Part shown: positions 11,461 through 26,759 of the stretch, piece after piece | How positions within the stretch are numbered: position 1 is the first letter of the stretch | Layout of the letters: the number at the start of each line of letters is the position of its first letter | Origin: Pomphorhynchus laevis | Taxonomy: Eukaryota > Acanthocephala > Palaeacanthocephala > Echinorhynchida > Pomphorhynchidae | Direction of reading: 5' to 3' | DNA: 64,000 nt | NCBI GenBank assembly: GCA_012934845.2 | Contig: WNNJ02000572.1 | Span: forward strand, 40,733 to 104,732 | Program-made: the position numbers and the translations under genes | The notes under the pieces: model-generated | Databases searched by the model: none | Told to the model about the DNA's origin: nothing | The model's input: only the letters and a program-made list of their open reading frames with translations

Positions 11461-14400
11461 TATTATTTATAAACCAATATATATAAATTTTAAGTCAGAA
11501 AATGTCAGAAAATGCTGCCGTCATCAAATAAATTGAATGAGGAATACGACGGTGTGATAACATTTAAATTTGAAGAAAGCTGACAAAGACCATCGCAAAA
11601 TTTATTTAATTGAATATTTCGATGCTTAGCTGGCATCATCTTCAGCAATTGTAATTTGCTTGAACACTTATAAATTTTCTTCTTTATACAAGTGTTCAAA
11701 GAAATTACAATTGCTGAAGATGATGCCAGCTAGGCATCGAAATATTCAATTAAATAAATTTTGCTATGGTTTTTGCTGTCGTCATCATTTTCAAATACAA
11801 TAACGCTATTTTTTAAAAAGAGCATTTTTATATAATTGTAATTTATTTTTTCACCAATGCTAAATGCCTGGGATCCTACTATACGATTGAATGTATTAAA
11901 AATGAACACTCAGTGTATTTATATTTTGGATGTGTGGTGGGTTTTCCGTAATCGCTTTTTAAACTCGTTTCGACGTTTTTGGCAAGTTAAGTACATATCC
12001 TAACATAACACAGTGAAATAAAGAGGGCAATATCAAGAGAATAATATCAAGAAGGAAATATCAAGAGAACAATATCAAGAGGGCAAATCAAGAGGTCAAT
12101 ATCAAGAGGGCAATATCAAGAGGGCAATATCACAAAAGAAATATCAATAAGTAATTTTCAAGAGGGCCATATCAAGAGGGCAATTTCAAGAGAGCAATTT
12201 CAAGCGGGCAATTTCAAGAGTGTAATATCAAGAGGGCAATATCAAGAGGTCAATATCAATAGGTCAATATCAAGACAACTATATCAAGAGGGCAATACCA
12301 AGAGGGAAATATCAAGAGAGCTATATCAAGAGGGCAATATCAAGAGGGCAATATCAAGATGACAATATCAAGATGACAATATCAAGAGGGCAATATCAAG
12401 AGGGCAATATCAAGAGGGCAATATCAAGAGGGCAATATCAAGAGGGCAATATCAAGAGGGCAATATCAAGAGGGCAATATCAAGAGGGCAATATCAAGAG
12501 GGCAATATCAAGAGGGCAATATCAAGAGGGCAATATCAAGAGGGCAATATCAAGAGGGCAATATCAAGAGGGCAATATCAAGAGGGCAATATCAAGAGGG
12601 CAATATCAAGAGGGCAATATCAAGAGGGCAATATCAAGAGGGCAATATCAAGAGGGCAATATCAAGAGGGCAATATCAAGAGGGCAATATCAAGAGGGCA
12701 ATATCAAGAGGGCAATATCAAGAGGGCAATATCAAGAGGGCAATATCAAGAGGGCAATATCAAGAGGGCAATATCAAGAGGGCAATATCAAGAGGGCAAT
12801 ATCAAGAGGGCAATATCAAGAGGGCAATATCAAGAGGGCAATATCAAGAGGGCAATATCAAGAGGGCAATATCAAGAGGGCAATATCAAGAGGGCAATAT
12901 CAAGAGGGCAATATCAAGAGGGCAATATCAAGAGGGCAATATCAAGAGGGCAATATCAAGAGGGCAATATCAAGAGGGCAATATCAAGAGGGCAATATCA
13001 AGAGGGCAATATCAAGAGGGCAATATCAAGAGGGCAATATCAAGAGGGCAATATCAAGAGGGCAATATCAAGAGGGCAATATCAAGAGGGCAATATCAAG
13101 AGGGCAATATCAAGAGGGCAATATCAAGAGGGCAATATCAAGAGGGCAATATCAAGAGGGCAATATCAAGAGGGCAATATCAAGAGGGCAATATCAAGAG
13201 GGCAATATCAAGAGGGCAATATCAAGAGGGCAATATCAAGAGGGCAATATCAAGAGGGCAATATCAAGAGGGCAATATCAAGAGGGCAATATCAAGAGGG
13301 CAATATCAAGAGGGCAATATCAAGAGGGCAATATCAAGAGGGCAATATCAAGAGGGCAATATCAAGAGGGCAATATCAAGAGGGCAATATCAAGAGGGCA
13401 ATATCAAGAGGGCAATATCAAGAGGGCAATATCAAGAGGGCAATATCAAGAGGGCAATATCAAGAGGGCAATATCAAGATGACAATATCAAGAGGGCAAT
13501 ATCAAGAAGGCAATATCAAGAGGGTAATATCAAGGGGGCAATATCAAAAGCGCAATATCAAGAGGGCAATATCAAGAGGGCAATATCAAGAGGGCAATAT
13601 CAAGAGGGCAATATCAAGAGGGCAATATCAAGAGGGCAATATCAAGAGGGCAATATCAAGAGGGCAATATCAAGAGGGCAATATCAAGAGGGCAATATCA
13701 AGAGGGCAATATCAAGAGGGCAATATCAAGAGGGCAATATCAAGAGGGCAATATCAAGAGGGCAATATCAAGAGGGCAATATCAAGAGGGCAATATCAAG
13801 AGGGCAATATCAAGAGGGCAATATCAAGAGGGCAATATCAAGAGGGCAATATCAAGAGGGCAATATCAAGAGGGCAATATCAAGAGGGCAATATCAAGAG
13901 GGCAATATCAAGAGGGCAATATCAAGAGGGCAATATCAAGAGGGCAATATCAAGAGGGCAATATCAAGAGGGCAATATCAAGAGGGCAATATCAAGAGGG
14001 CAATATCAAGAGGGCAATATCAAGAGGGCAATATCAAGAGGGCAATATCAAGAGGGCAATATCAAGAGGGCAATATCAAGAGGGCAATATCAAGAGGGCA
14101 ATATCAAGAGGGCAATATCAAGAGGGCAATATCAAGAGGGCAATATCAAGAGGGCAATATCAAGAGGGCAATATCAAGAGGGCAATATCAAGAGGGCAAT
14201 ATCAAGAGGGCAATATCAAGAGGGCAATATCAAGAGGGCAATATCAAGAGGGCAATATCAAGAGGGCAATATCAAGAGGGCAATATCAAGAGGGCAATAT
14301 CAAGAGGGCAATATCAAGAGGGCAATATCAAGAGGGCAATATCAAGAGGGCAATATCAAGAGGGCAATATCAAGAGGGCAATATCAAGAGGGCAATATCA

Positions 14401-17400
14401 AGAGGGCAATATCAAGAGGGCAATATCAAGAGGGCAATATCAAGAGGGCAATATCAAGAGGGCAATATCAAGAGGGCAATATCAAGAGGGCAATATCAAG
14501 AGGGCAATATCAAGAGGGCAATATCAAGAGGGCAATATCAAGAGGGCAATATCAAGAGGGCAATATCAAGAGGGCAATATCAAGAGGGCAATATCAAGAG
14601 GGCAATATCAAGAGGGCAATATCAAGAGGGCAATATCAAGAGGGCAATATCAAGAGGGCAATATCAAGAGGGCAATATCAAGAGGGCAATATCAAGAGGG
14701 CAATATCAAGAGGGCAATATCAAGAGGGCAATATCAAGAGGGCAATATCAAGAGGGCAATATCAAGAGGGCAATATCAAGAGGGCAATATCAAGAGGGCA
14801 ATATCAAGAGGGCAATATCAAGAGGGCAATATCAAGAGGGCAATATCAAGAGGGCAATATCAAGAGGGCAATATCAAGAGGGCAATATCAAGAGGGCAAT
14901 ATCAAGAGGGCAATATCAAGAGGCAATGCCCAGTGGGCAATGCCATTACGCCAATATCAAGAGGGTACTATCAAGAGGGTACTTCCTTGTTCCTTTTTAA
15001 TTTCCATTTTGTTCTTGGTCAAACTTAATAATGCACGACATAAAAAAATAATTGTAAAGACAGCTTTATTCTTTTAACTGGCTAAGCAATTGCTTTAAAA
15101 AAATGCGTTTTTTGGCAAATATATTTAAGTACACTTGTTTTGAACACCCTCTCTTTTGTTATTATTATTTTGTACTATTGTTTACCTGATTACAATGCGT
15201 CATTGAAAATTTTGATTTTAAGAAATAAAAAATGAAATTTTCCTGTTTTGTCTTATTTAATATAGAATATGAGAAAATATGGATATTTAACACGAAAAAA
15301 ATAAAAATATATGATTGTTCCGTAACGCCGTAATCTTAATAACACTATTTTTACATGTGGCATATAAAGTATTATCAGCATTAGTTCGCTACAAAAGAAT
15401 TATTGGTTTTTTGACTTTCATAAAGGAGTCATACAATTGCTATTAGGGTAGAAGATGGCAATCTTTTATATCAGGCATATTGTTTGACAATGTTTGTCCT
15501 ATTCACAATGCCTCTTTCGTTGTTTATCTATTCTAATTTCTTATTGGACCGTCCATGATTATGATATCTGAAAATTCCACTATGTTTTACTGTTGTATCA
15601 TCCGTAGCGATCCATTTGTTTTTTCAAAGTGTTTGCTCGATTATTTTCTCTGATGTTATACCTGGTACTAATTTGCCCAGTATATTGTAGACTACATGGG
15701 CGCGAGTGATCTGATATATTATATCTTTGTATTCGCATTTGTATTTGTTCCGCATTTAATACGACAGATTCGTGATATTACTTTTAAATTTATCGTTCGT
15801 TGCTATATTACTACAATTTATACATCTATTGGATGTGCGTGTTATCTCAGTCAACATAGCTTTGTGTTCGTTTTATATTATTCTAATTAGATTTAATATT
15901 TTTATTATTTCTTCGAGATCGACCTTTGTTATCGGTCTATTTAGCCAAACTTAAAATGTAATAATAACTTTATCATAATTTCTGGTATGTAGGAAACTGC
16001 TGGTTTATATGTACTTCTCATTGTTTGATTTTTCTCTCTGATTTAAAAGCTGACAAAGGGCTAAAATGTTTTGCTTGTGAACTGTGGAATATTTCATAAA
16101 ATACATTAACCGCGTAATTATTGCCATATTTATCGACGGTCTTATAAAAGATCACATAAAAATGAAAACTAAACAAGTTTAGTTTTCATACTTGTAAGAC
16201 AACTACTGTCATCATTTGGTATGTTTAATAATAAAGATCATCCTTTTATTAGTATTTCATATACCTTTCATAGTATTTGATAAATATTATGTTAATTTCT
16301 CAACCAATCAGCAGCTAATAATTTATAAGTATTGTGTAATAGCACATCTAGGTAGGATAGATTCTTACCGAGAGTAGATTCCTAAAGTAGGAATCTCCGT
16401 GATTCCTACTTTACTCTACGTCGTTCACATCTCATTCTTATACGTACTAAACGTACTCTCTTTTGGCGAAATCAACTCGAGTCATCTTCCAACTCTAAAT
16501 CTCACTGGAAAATCTTAAACTCAATTAATTTACGATCATCTACTTCTTGTAATATAAATTGATGAATTTTCTTCTTATCTACAAACTAAGCTATCTAATT
16601 TACTTTCCCTACTACCCATAGCCCCCTTGTACCCACTCTTCTCTTTAAATACTTCCCTCCCAGAACTATTCCACCTTCTTCCCGTTTCGTCTGATGAAGT
16701 TTCTTCGGTTCTGCTGTCATTATCTAATGAAACCTCTCCTTCTGACCCAATTCTCACTCACTTGCTTAAAAATATCTGTTCCTCTATCTCATCCTTCCTA
16801 ACCACATTGTTCAACTCGTCCATCCGTAGCCGTACATTTTCTTCCATCTGGAGATGCGCCACTGTTTGTCCTCTCATCAAAAAGCAATCTCTCGACTCCT
16901 CACTACCATCTTCGTACCGTTATATCTCACTTCTCCCAACCCTCTGTAAACTCCTTGAGCGTCTCGTTCTCAAGCAAGTTAATATATATATCTCTTTTCT
17001 TCCAACTTATTTCCTCCCTTTCAAGCCGCTTTTCGCTACGATCATAAATTATGTAGTGTCATAGTTTCTCTTGATTTATCGTCTGCTTTTGACATCGTCG
17101 ATCACTCGATTCTTCTCCATCGCCTTCATCATGATTATGGCATCTCTTTACCCACTTTATCATTGTTTTATTCATATATATCAAACCTTACATTTCGCGT
17201 CTATTGAAATTCTTCTCTCTCCCATCCTTCATCCATCCTGCCCGGTGTTCCACAAGGCTCCGTATTAGATCCTATGCTTTTCTCTTTTCTTCTCTGTGAT
17301 TTGTCTTCAATCTCTCATACATTTAACTTCCATGTTATGCAATGTGCTTACGACATTCTCATCTATGCTCATGCACCTGTTTATCGTATTCACGATCTTA

Positions 17401-20400
17401 GTGTTTATGCTTCCGACTGTCTTGTCTCAATTTCCAATCATCTTTCTTCCCTTCGCCTTTCTCTGAATCCTGATAAATCCAAAATTATGTAGATTCTACC
17501 TCGACGCTTCGGCTTAGAACCTCCCTTCGTATCATTAAATTCTACAATTCTTCCTATCGTTGATAATCTCGTTTTCTTAGGCTTCTATTTCGACAACCGA
17601 CTTTCACGTAAACCTTTCGTTAGAAATAAAGTACGCTCATCTACCTTGATTTTCCGCAACCTCCGTCAAGTTCGTAGATTGATCGATTTCCCTTATTGTA
17701 TGACTCTCATATCTTCTCTCCTTTTTTCTAGACTCGATTATTGTCTTAGTCTATTTTCCAACTCACCTATATCCACTCTTCTTCCCCTACAACGCATCGT
17801 CAACGCAGCAGTCCGAATTCTCCTACGTCTTCGTCGTTTTGATCATACATCCTACCATCTTGCTTCTCTCGATTTGCCTACAATTTACTGTGGTGTTCAA
17901 ATTCGTCTTCTTATCATTGCTTTCCACCTTGTAACTTTTCATACACCTTCATTTCTCAACCTTCCTTTTCTTGATAATTCTCGTCCTGTTTATTGTTCCT
18001 TTCGTTCCTGTAATTCCCTTCTTTTACATGTCCCAAACTATTCTACCTCCTTTGGACTCCGCTCCTTCCTGGTGGCTGCTCCTCTATCGTGGAATCATTT
18101 GCCCATTCATATACGCCAATCAACTTCCCTGCAGTGCTTCAAACGACAAATCCGATCCCATTTAAACAATTTATCTGCTTGACTTTTTCATTTTTGTTTG
18201 TGGACTTGTAAGCGCACAGCTTGTACGCATTTGCCACATTAAATAAATTATTGTTATTATTATAACAATTAAATTTTAAGGCGTTATCAGCAATATTACT
18301 TATGTATCATTTATTCTCTTGTAAAATCATTTTACCTTTTTTTTCACCTTTTTTGCTAAGTGACTACGAATTTTGAAGGTATAAAGTGTGTTTAAAATCC
18401 GCGTATTTGTTCTTCCCTTGCAGCAGACATTCTTGCGTTCTTGATAATATTAAATATTTGTAATTAATTTACGTTATTGTGCTATAAAATTCTATAGTGA
18501 TATTAGGCATTTTTATCCAAATAGGAGATTGTCGTTTTCAAAACAATAAAATGTTCAATATTTCGATTGCTAATACAATTTTTATGAAGTACTTACAATT
18601 AACTTACATTACTATTAAAAATATATAGTTGAAAATTAAAACTACTGGCTTATTCAGTTATTAAATTTCTTCCACCTTAGTTGCCGCTAATATGCTCACC
18701 CATGTGACAATGAGAGTATGAAAACGGGAAGAAGACGTGTCTGTACAAGGTGTTTCATTCATCAATTAGTCGTATTACGAATCATTGACATCATGTTTCT
18801 ATTTAAATGATATCTAGCTCTTTAGATTTTGACTATCATATTTGTATTTTTGCTCATTTTTGTACTTTATTCGCATAAGTTGCTATTTTATCATAATAAA
18901 TTTGTATTAAGACCTCGCTATCTCGTTGTCAATGCCGATGAGGGCGAACCAGGGACTTGTAAGGATCGTGAAATAATGCGTCACGATCCCCATAAATTGT
19001 TAGAAGGATGCTTGATCGCAGGCAAGGTTATCAATGCCCGCGCTGGTTAGCTTACCTATTCGTTTTTCTGCTCACATTACTACACTGTTTTCCTAGAACA
19101 GCGTATATCTATATACGCGGTGAATTTTACGACGAAGCAAGCGTACTTCAGAAAGCAATTCACGAGGTACATATTTGATGTTCTTCTTTTTTTATTTTGT
19201 ATAAGATTTAAATTCATCCACAAGAGCATTAGACTGACTTTGTCAACAAAGCAGAATACGAAGAAAATAAATCATAATATTTTAGAATTTACTTTAAATT
19301 TGAAAATGTGTATTTATTTTTTTTTGTTTGATAAGGCTTACGAGAACAATCTAATCGGTCGCAATGCATGCGGAATCGGATATGATTTTGACATATTTGT
19401 TGTAAGAGGTGCTGGAGCCTACATATGTGGCGAAGAAACTGTAAGTTATTTCACTATTATTTTATAATATAATTATAAATTGATATGTCATTGTTAAGTT
19501 TCGCTAGCGTTATGCTATACATTCTATTTTGCATGCTATATATTCATTTCTAACAGCAATCATTGATGAAAATGATTGGCAATCAGTTATTGGTATTTAG
19601 GCTTTAATTGAATCAATTGAAGGAAAGCAGGGTAAACCGAGATTGAAGCCTCCATTTCCAGCTGATGTTGGATTGTTTGGATGTCCGACCACAGTAAACA
19701 ATGTTGAATCGATTGCCGCTGTCCCTGCAATCTGCAGACGAGGAGCAGACTGGTTTGCGTCATTCGGACGAAAAAACAACCACGGAACAAAGGTATATGG
19801 GTTATTTGCTTTCACATATATGTTCATATACACATTTCTTTATTAAAATTAAAATATACTTGCAAATATATTCCTTTACCAATAGAAATTGTCACATCTT
19901 TATGTGTATACAACCTATTATTCCTTTAAAAATCATTTATTTTATATTGTTTTCTACAAAAGCGGCTTTTACGAAATAAACGAATTTCCTAGCGAAACCG
20001 TTTTCGTATAATTTTATCTTTTTTGAAAAATACGCTTTTTGCTTGATACATATACTAATTCTGTAAATTTGGAAAAGTCAGGTTTTGTGCGGCTATTACT
20101 GTACTGTTTGCATTGTCTCTACATCTATAAGTGAACGATTATCAAGTGTGACAAAACAACCAAAATAATTTTCTTTTGGCAATTGCTGCAAAATATTACA
20201 TCATGAAACATTCAGATTGTTGCTTGCTGGTGCAGGAACACTAATTTGTATTTTTATATAAATATTAAACAAGCACAATTTATACTATTTATAAATGAGA
20301 AATAATGCTGAATAAAAGATAAATTAAATAATAAATAATTATAAATAATAAATAATTGTTATATAAAATTTTATATAATATATAAAGTTAAAATTTATTA

Positions 20401-23400
20401 TTGAAATTCACAATAAAGCACAATGTTTATGAATTGACTAATAAATAATTGACCACGTATAATAATATGGATTAAAGGTAATGAGAAGTATTTTCCATGC
20501 AATCAGATTTCGGCCACTATTCCTCTGCCTAACATAGCAGTGTATATATAATAATTTTCTGTTTGATTTTATTTTTATAGTAACCTAGTTTAAAATATGT
20601 ATCTATTAAATTATTTAAATGATTTTGAAGACAGTCAATATCATTACATATTATAGCAATTCTTATAATTTCATTATTTAAAATTCTTAAGTATTTATAT
20701 TTTGAAAATTTATTCCTTTTGTAAAAATTTATTTACGTTCTAATATGCAAGTATTCAATTGTTTATTGTCTTACAAGTAACCGAATTCAACATTATCGTT
20801 AACACCTCGATGTATCAATGAAATAGCAGCAATTGCGTACCGTTGAATATAATAATAAGGATTTACTTAAACAAATATATAACCGATAATAACAAAATAG
20901 GAAAACAGCTAAGAAACAAAGCAGTACAAGAAATCTACAAAATTTTTGTCCAGTCTTTTAACAAATTTCTAAGGCCTCAGCTCCAGCGAAATCTGATCCC
21001 TCCAGAACCGTTTTTTTCTAACGGTTCAAGTAGCAGCTAGCGAAATATAAAAATAATTTTGTGTTTTCTGATCTCGCTCTAAAATTCAAAAAAATGACTT
21101 ACACATTACGTACATTAGTATAATTTACTTCTTGCCAAAAGCAATCACATAGTGATATTAACTTTGAGAATTTGTACAATAAGGAATTTTAAAATGTTTT
21201 TTATAGCAACAATTATTGAAATAATGAAATTACTACTGCTTTTCAATAGATTTACTTTAAAAATGTATAACTAGTTTATAAATTTCTAGCTATATTGTAT
21301 CTCCGGACATGTCGAGCGACCTTGTGTTGTTGAGGAAGAAATGTCTATTCCACTTAAGGAATTAATCGAGCGTCATGCCGGTGGGGTCAGAAAAGGATGG
21401 GATAATCTCTTAGCAATTATTCCAGGAGGAAGCAGTGTACCATTAATTCCAAAAAGGTTGTTTTTGTCACTTGCTTTTACATTGTTAATCGTATTACCTT
21501 GAATAATATACTATTATAGTCAACAAACAACAAAGCAACGTGTTTTTATTGAAAATCACTCAAATTGTCGTTAGTTTATTTCTAGCATATCAAGGAAACA
21601 ACAATTGCAAAAGTTTGCTATTTGGAAACCTTTGTTGTTGAGCAAATTGTTGGGATTCAATGTGTCCTGAAGATGTGCTGTTGTATTTTCATGTTAATGT
21701 AGATGTTCTCTATCTGTTGTATTTTATTGTTAATGTAGAGAATCACGCTGGTCGAAATATGCAAGAATTTTTTGCTGAGATAATTGCAGTACCAAACGCA
21801 TAATTTAAAACAAATTTTATACTAGGGCAAAAAATCTGAACGTTTAACGCTTGGCTTGTTGAACTGTACAAATCAAATATAGCTCTTTAGTTATTTATTA
21901 TACCAAACGTAGTATTAACAAACTAGAAAATAAACTAAATGTTGAACAAGAAAACAAAATACAGTGCCTTTGTCTGTCATGCAATTTTTGTTAGTGAACT
22001 AGCAAAACGTTTTCAGTAAATATACATTGATTTCTTCACATCGATTAGGGAATTCTAATATAAGAATTTCTCTTTTAGAAATTTTATATATTTGTTTATC
22101 ATGAGTATTAAACTTAAGTCTAGTAAATATTATTTGTGAATAAAGAACGCAATGATCTAAACTTTATTAAAAATTTCGCTCAATGCATGACCATAATCAG
22201 TAACAAAACATCAGTGAAGATTTTGAAGGCATATCTACTAATGAAATCAATGTATGCACACAATAGATATTTTGATCAAATTCGAAGAGGAATTATAAAT
22301 GCAAATTGGTAACGATCCAAAGCAACTGGGCCAGTATTACATTCAAGCGCAACGTCTATCCAATAACATCAACATAGAATAAACGAATTGCAAACGATGG
22401 ATCATCAATCTTTTTTGGTCGCAATCTACTTTGGTCGGTGGTGTTTCATAGTACACTAACGAGAACGATATCGTTCAACGTTTTCTTCAATAGAGTCTTT
22501 GTCACCTTGAGCTACCGATTCGATCCACTTCAAACGCCAACAACACTACGACAACCGCATTTACATCTACAGCAAGCCAACAACATCAAGCTGTTGCGTT
22601 ACTTGGATTTGCATACTTGACTTTAAAAAATCAAAACTTCATTGAAAGATTGCTATCCTATTAGCAATCTTTTACGGCGGCAATTAGCAATCTTTGGCGG
22701 CCGCAAATTAAGCTTAAAGCTGATGGCAGTTTATAACAGTTAAACTTTGCTACCAATCGACAAAATTCATTTTACATTGATTTACCATTATCACATGGTA
22801 GTAAACCTGTTGAAGTAATTCCTTAGACTCTTTTAGACAATAATTATCTTAAACAGGGCACAATTCTACCACTAGATTCTAAGCGAACTGAATTTATCGG
22901 CAACTTATATGGCGCAGTACGAGTGAAAAAGTTGGCTCTGATATTGACTAGATGTTTATATGTTCCGTAGAGTATGCTGGTATTGATGTTGATAAAGACA
23001 AGTATCGGATCGGATTTGGACAAGCCACATTTCAGCTTGGAGATGATTACAATGCCGCCTTAAATACGGCATCTGTCGAAAGTAGAGCAGGTAGATTTCA
23101 GAAACGCATACAAATCGACTCTTGTCTAGAAGACATCATATCCCCTGGTTGGAAACGTATGACGACGGTTTATACTTTTGTAGAACATGTTTCGAATATT
23201 TTTGTATGCAATATTGGGTATTGATACATCAAAAATTGAGTGAAAGTTATCCAAAGCCTTTTGGCAAGACGACAAAAGTGGTTTTTACGAGATGATGATT
23301 TTCTTATGATGTTCATGCATTGAGTGAAATGCATTAAGTCAAACATTAATGGACAATGGGCTAAATATAAAGAAAATATTATATTACTATAAGGAATGCA

Positions 23401-26400
23401 TGAACTGCTAACTGTTTTCAAATATTGGATTAATTCCAAAATTTCGGCTGATAAGATCGTTAGAATTCACTCAAATATTGATTCATTGCAATGCAAATAA
23501 AATTTGTTCATTTGCAGCAAAATACAATATAACAAATTATCGTAAGAAAATTAAAATTTTAAATTAAAAGTAAAAATTAAAAAATTAAAATTTTAATCAA
23601 AATTATAATGTAGTTGGATTAGTTTGTCTCCACTATTGATCGAATCGATTATGTTATTTAAAAATATAAATATTCGATGGAAATTAGCTCTTCTTTATGC
23701 TAAAATCATTTTTATTTCATATCTTAAACAACTATAAAAAGTTTCAAATGGCTATGTATTTATTTATTCATTTTTTTAATATACTTATTGCATGTAGATA
23801 AATGAACAAATTAATTGTTTAACTGATCACACGATATGTGTTCATCTCTCTATAAAGTATATTCCAGAGGCAGATTTATCGGCCCGTAATTTGTAGATGG
23901 AATTATTCATCAATGAAATTTATTTCTTCATACTTTGTTGATTCGTTTATTATGGAAGAATCAAGATATATTCGACAAAGTTTTATGTTTTATTTCTTAT
24001 TATATTACTTAAGGCATAATATTATACTCCCTAAAATACACTGAAGAACTCATGTGCATTGATAAATAGTTCACATATGCAATAATGAGTACATCTATAT
24101 TTCTATCAAATGCAACCATTTTCATATTAGTAGTGCATTTTTGTCAAACGTATTTTCTGCAACAATTACAATCATAGCCATTTGTATTTATCGGATTGTG
24201 CTATTCAGAATATTACTGAAAAGAACCTAAGTATAGTTGCAGACTTTGTAAAATTTAAAATTTAATTATTGTAACTTAAACTATATTGCTTGTGAGATGA
24301 TCAATCTTAAATTTTCTCAAGGTGTAATTTGATCATTTTAATCAAAAAGATCATATCAAACTATAGTTGTTATATGCTTTATTTTTTTAAATAATTATCG
24401 ATCGACATTTTGCTAATAGAATAGCAATGCACAAATTAATAACAACTAACTGGAATCAGTAATTTATAATCAAAAAATTTCAATGAAGTTCTATAGAAAA
24501 AATATCAAGTATATATGCATTGCGAGTGAGATTGAATCAACATTGAACACGGGAAATTTGTAAATTCCTGACTTAAAATACCAAGTTGTATCGATCGAAC
24601 ATTTGCTTATCAGTATTTTGTATCCTCTTAAAATTTCCAAAGAAATATTTTTGAACACAACCAGTCAAAATAATGCCTAGATAATTTTATTTATTTCACT
24701 AAACGATTTGTTATTTAAAGCGCATGTAAGACGATTTCATTTTTATAATTTGACAAAGACGTTAATAAATTATATTTTTCCTAAATATTGATTTTGTTAA
24801 TAAATTATTGAATGTGGGTATTTTCATTTAATATTAGTTTTTCTGATCTTAATTTTAGTGTCTGTGAAAGCGTTCTAATGGACTTTGATAGTTTAATTGA
24901 AGCCAATACTAGCCTCGGAACTGGAGCGATTATTGTTATGGACAAAAGTACAGATATTGTTAAGGCAATTGCTCGGCTTTCTGAGTTCTATCAGCATGAA
25001 AGTTGTGGTCAGGTCTGATTTCTAATTCACCCATTTGTTTTCTTATTTTCGCATATGTTTTTTATGTATTAGTGTACACCTTGTCGCGAGGGATGTTCAT
25101 GGTTAGTTAAACTCATGAACAGATTTGGTGAGATAATTGTTTTATTGTTCGTTTCGCTCCCTTTTTGAAAGTGTATTGTTTTTCTTAATCACAATTTATT
25201 TAGTGTTTTAACGCAATAAGGTATAATCCTCATTCGAGCATGCTTCATTTTACTCAGCAATTTTGAATAATAAAAAATAGCTCAAATATACGACCCAGAG
25301 ATTATTTATACATTCATAGTACTACCGTGATACATCGTTAATGATGCCTTCGTTATCACATACACCTTTGAAATTTGTTATCAAAGAAGGCTTTACAATT
25401 GTTATAAAAGTCCTTATACGAAATAGTTCAATTGTTAAATAGTCTTTATAAATCCTCTAAATATTTTGTCATAGTCAAATTGTGGTTGAATGCAATCAAA
25501 TCGTGTTTGAACAAGAATGTTTTAACACCTAAAAGAATCTTACAATATTATATTAATAACATCGTGTTGCTCTTAATGACAAGTTTTAATATAAGAAATA
25601 TCGATTTACTATTTAAGTATCAATGGAATCTGCGGTGATAATATGTTTCCTAATGACAGATATATACGCTTTACAAACGGATTATTTCAACAAGAACACT
25701 AAGTAAAATGCATAACAAACTTTAAAACGCTTCGACTCTATTAGATAAACAGGCTTTATTTCGAAGAAATGATTAATCTATAAAATTAATCTAAACAATC
25801 ACTGTATTAATTAATCATTCATAGTAAGTATTGCGCATGAGTTGAACTAAGAAGCACAGATTAAAAACTTGTTATACACTTTCTTAATTGTTCATCTTTT
25901 TCTTTAAACATTTTTAAATTTCCATTTTTTGATTTGTTATTGTTTCCTTATAGCCATTTTATGCCTGATTTTATTTTTATCATTCTCGCTATATTTCTAC
26001 ATTTACTCTGTGCTGAAATGTCGATGATTCAGTATTAAAATTTTGGAATTTTAAAATAAAATAATGCGTTATGCCTTTTAGTTTTAGGCATGACACTTCA
26101 GTCGAAAAAATGTTAATTATCTAGTTTTCCTTAACTGATTTTATTTGCTATCAATATATTTTAGTTAAAAAAATATTAAAAATTAATGAATCTGATCCAA
26201 TTATTAAATTTGACATTTCGGAGCAGCATCAACAGAACGGAAGTTTATTTCAATATTTCGCTAACTGCGTCCAGAGTTACATCAGAAAACAAAACAATTC
26301 GTTCAAAACACAATTTGGGACAAATTGCTTTGTTTTATGATTCTGACTAACAAAATATAAACATAAATATATGCTTTGTTTATTCTTCTAAATTCTAAGT

Positions 26401-26673
26401 GAGGAATATTAACTTAGAGAATATTAAATCGAATAAATATTTTGTCTGTAAATATTAAATGTTCAATATTGAAAAATAATATCAAATTGCATTATATTAA
26501 AAATAGTAGAATATGATCAAAAATCATATATTTATGGGAATGTTTAGCGATGAATTATGCTTGAAGAAAGGATTTTCTATTGATTTTACTATAGATATTG
26601 TTCTATTATAATATCAAAGATAATGTTTTTATCAATATTTGCCATTTATAACAACATCCAGTTTTTTTCATCT

Positions 26674-26759
<86 letters not shown>

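Larger units (their letters stand above)
11570..11795. repeat. Inverted repeat carrying two opposed hammerhead cores
   Basis: Arms of about 100 bp (11570-11670 and 11690-11795) are reverse complements around a short AT-rich centre. Each arm contains a hammerhead-like core. This looks like two PLE end segments joined in opposite orientation, without any RT between them. Confidence 0.8.

Noticed and set aside
12021-14983. CRISPR-like array
   Set aside because: Units are contiguous 14-mers without spacers, in a eukaryotic intron. The same holds for the 22-bp array at 51050-51465.
12373-15077. Open frames of 369 and 532 codons
   Set aside because: They are produced by the 14-bp tandem repeat, which lacks stops in all forward frames. 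No start context, domain or splice evidence supports a protein.
16575-16757. Minus-strand 60-codon frame
   Set aside because: Antisense shadow of the CR1-like LINE.
21664-21770. Hammerhead core split between CTGAAGATG and GTCGAAATATG
   Set aside because: About 90 bases lie between the boxes without convincing complementarity near them.
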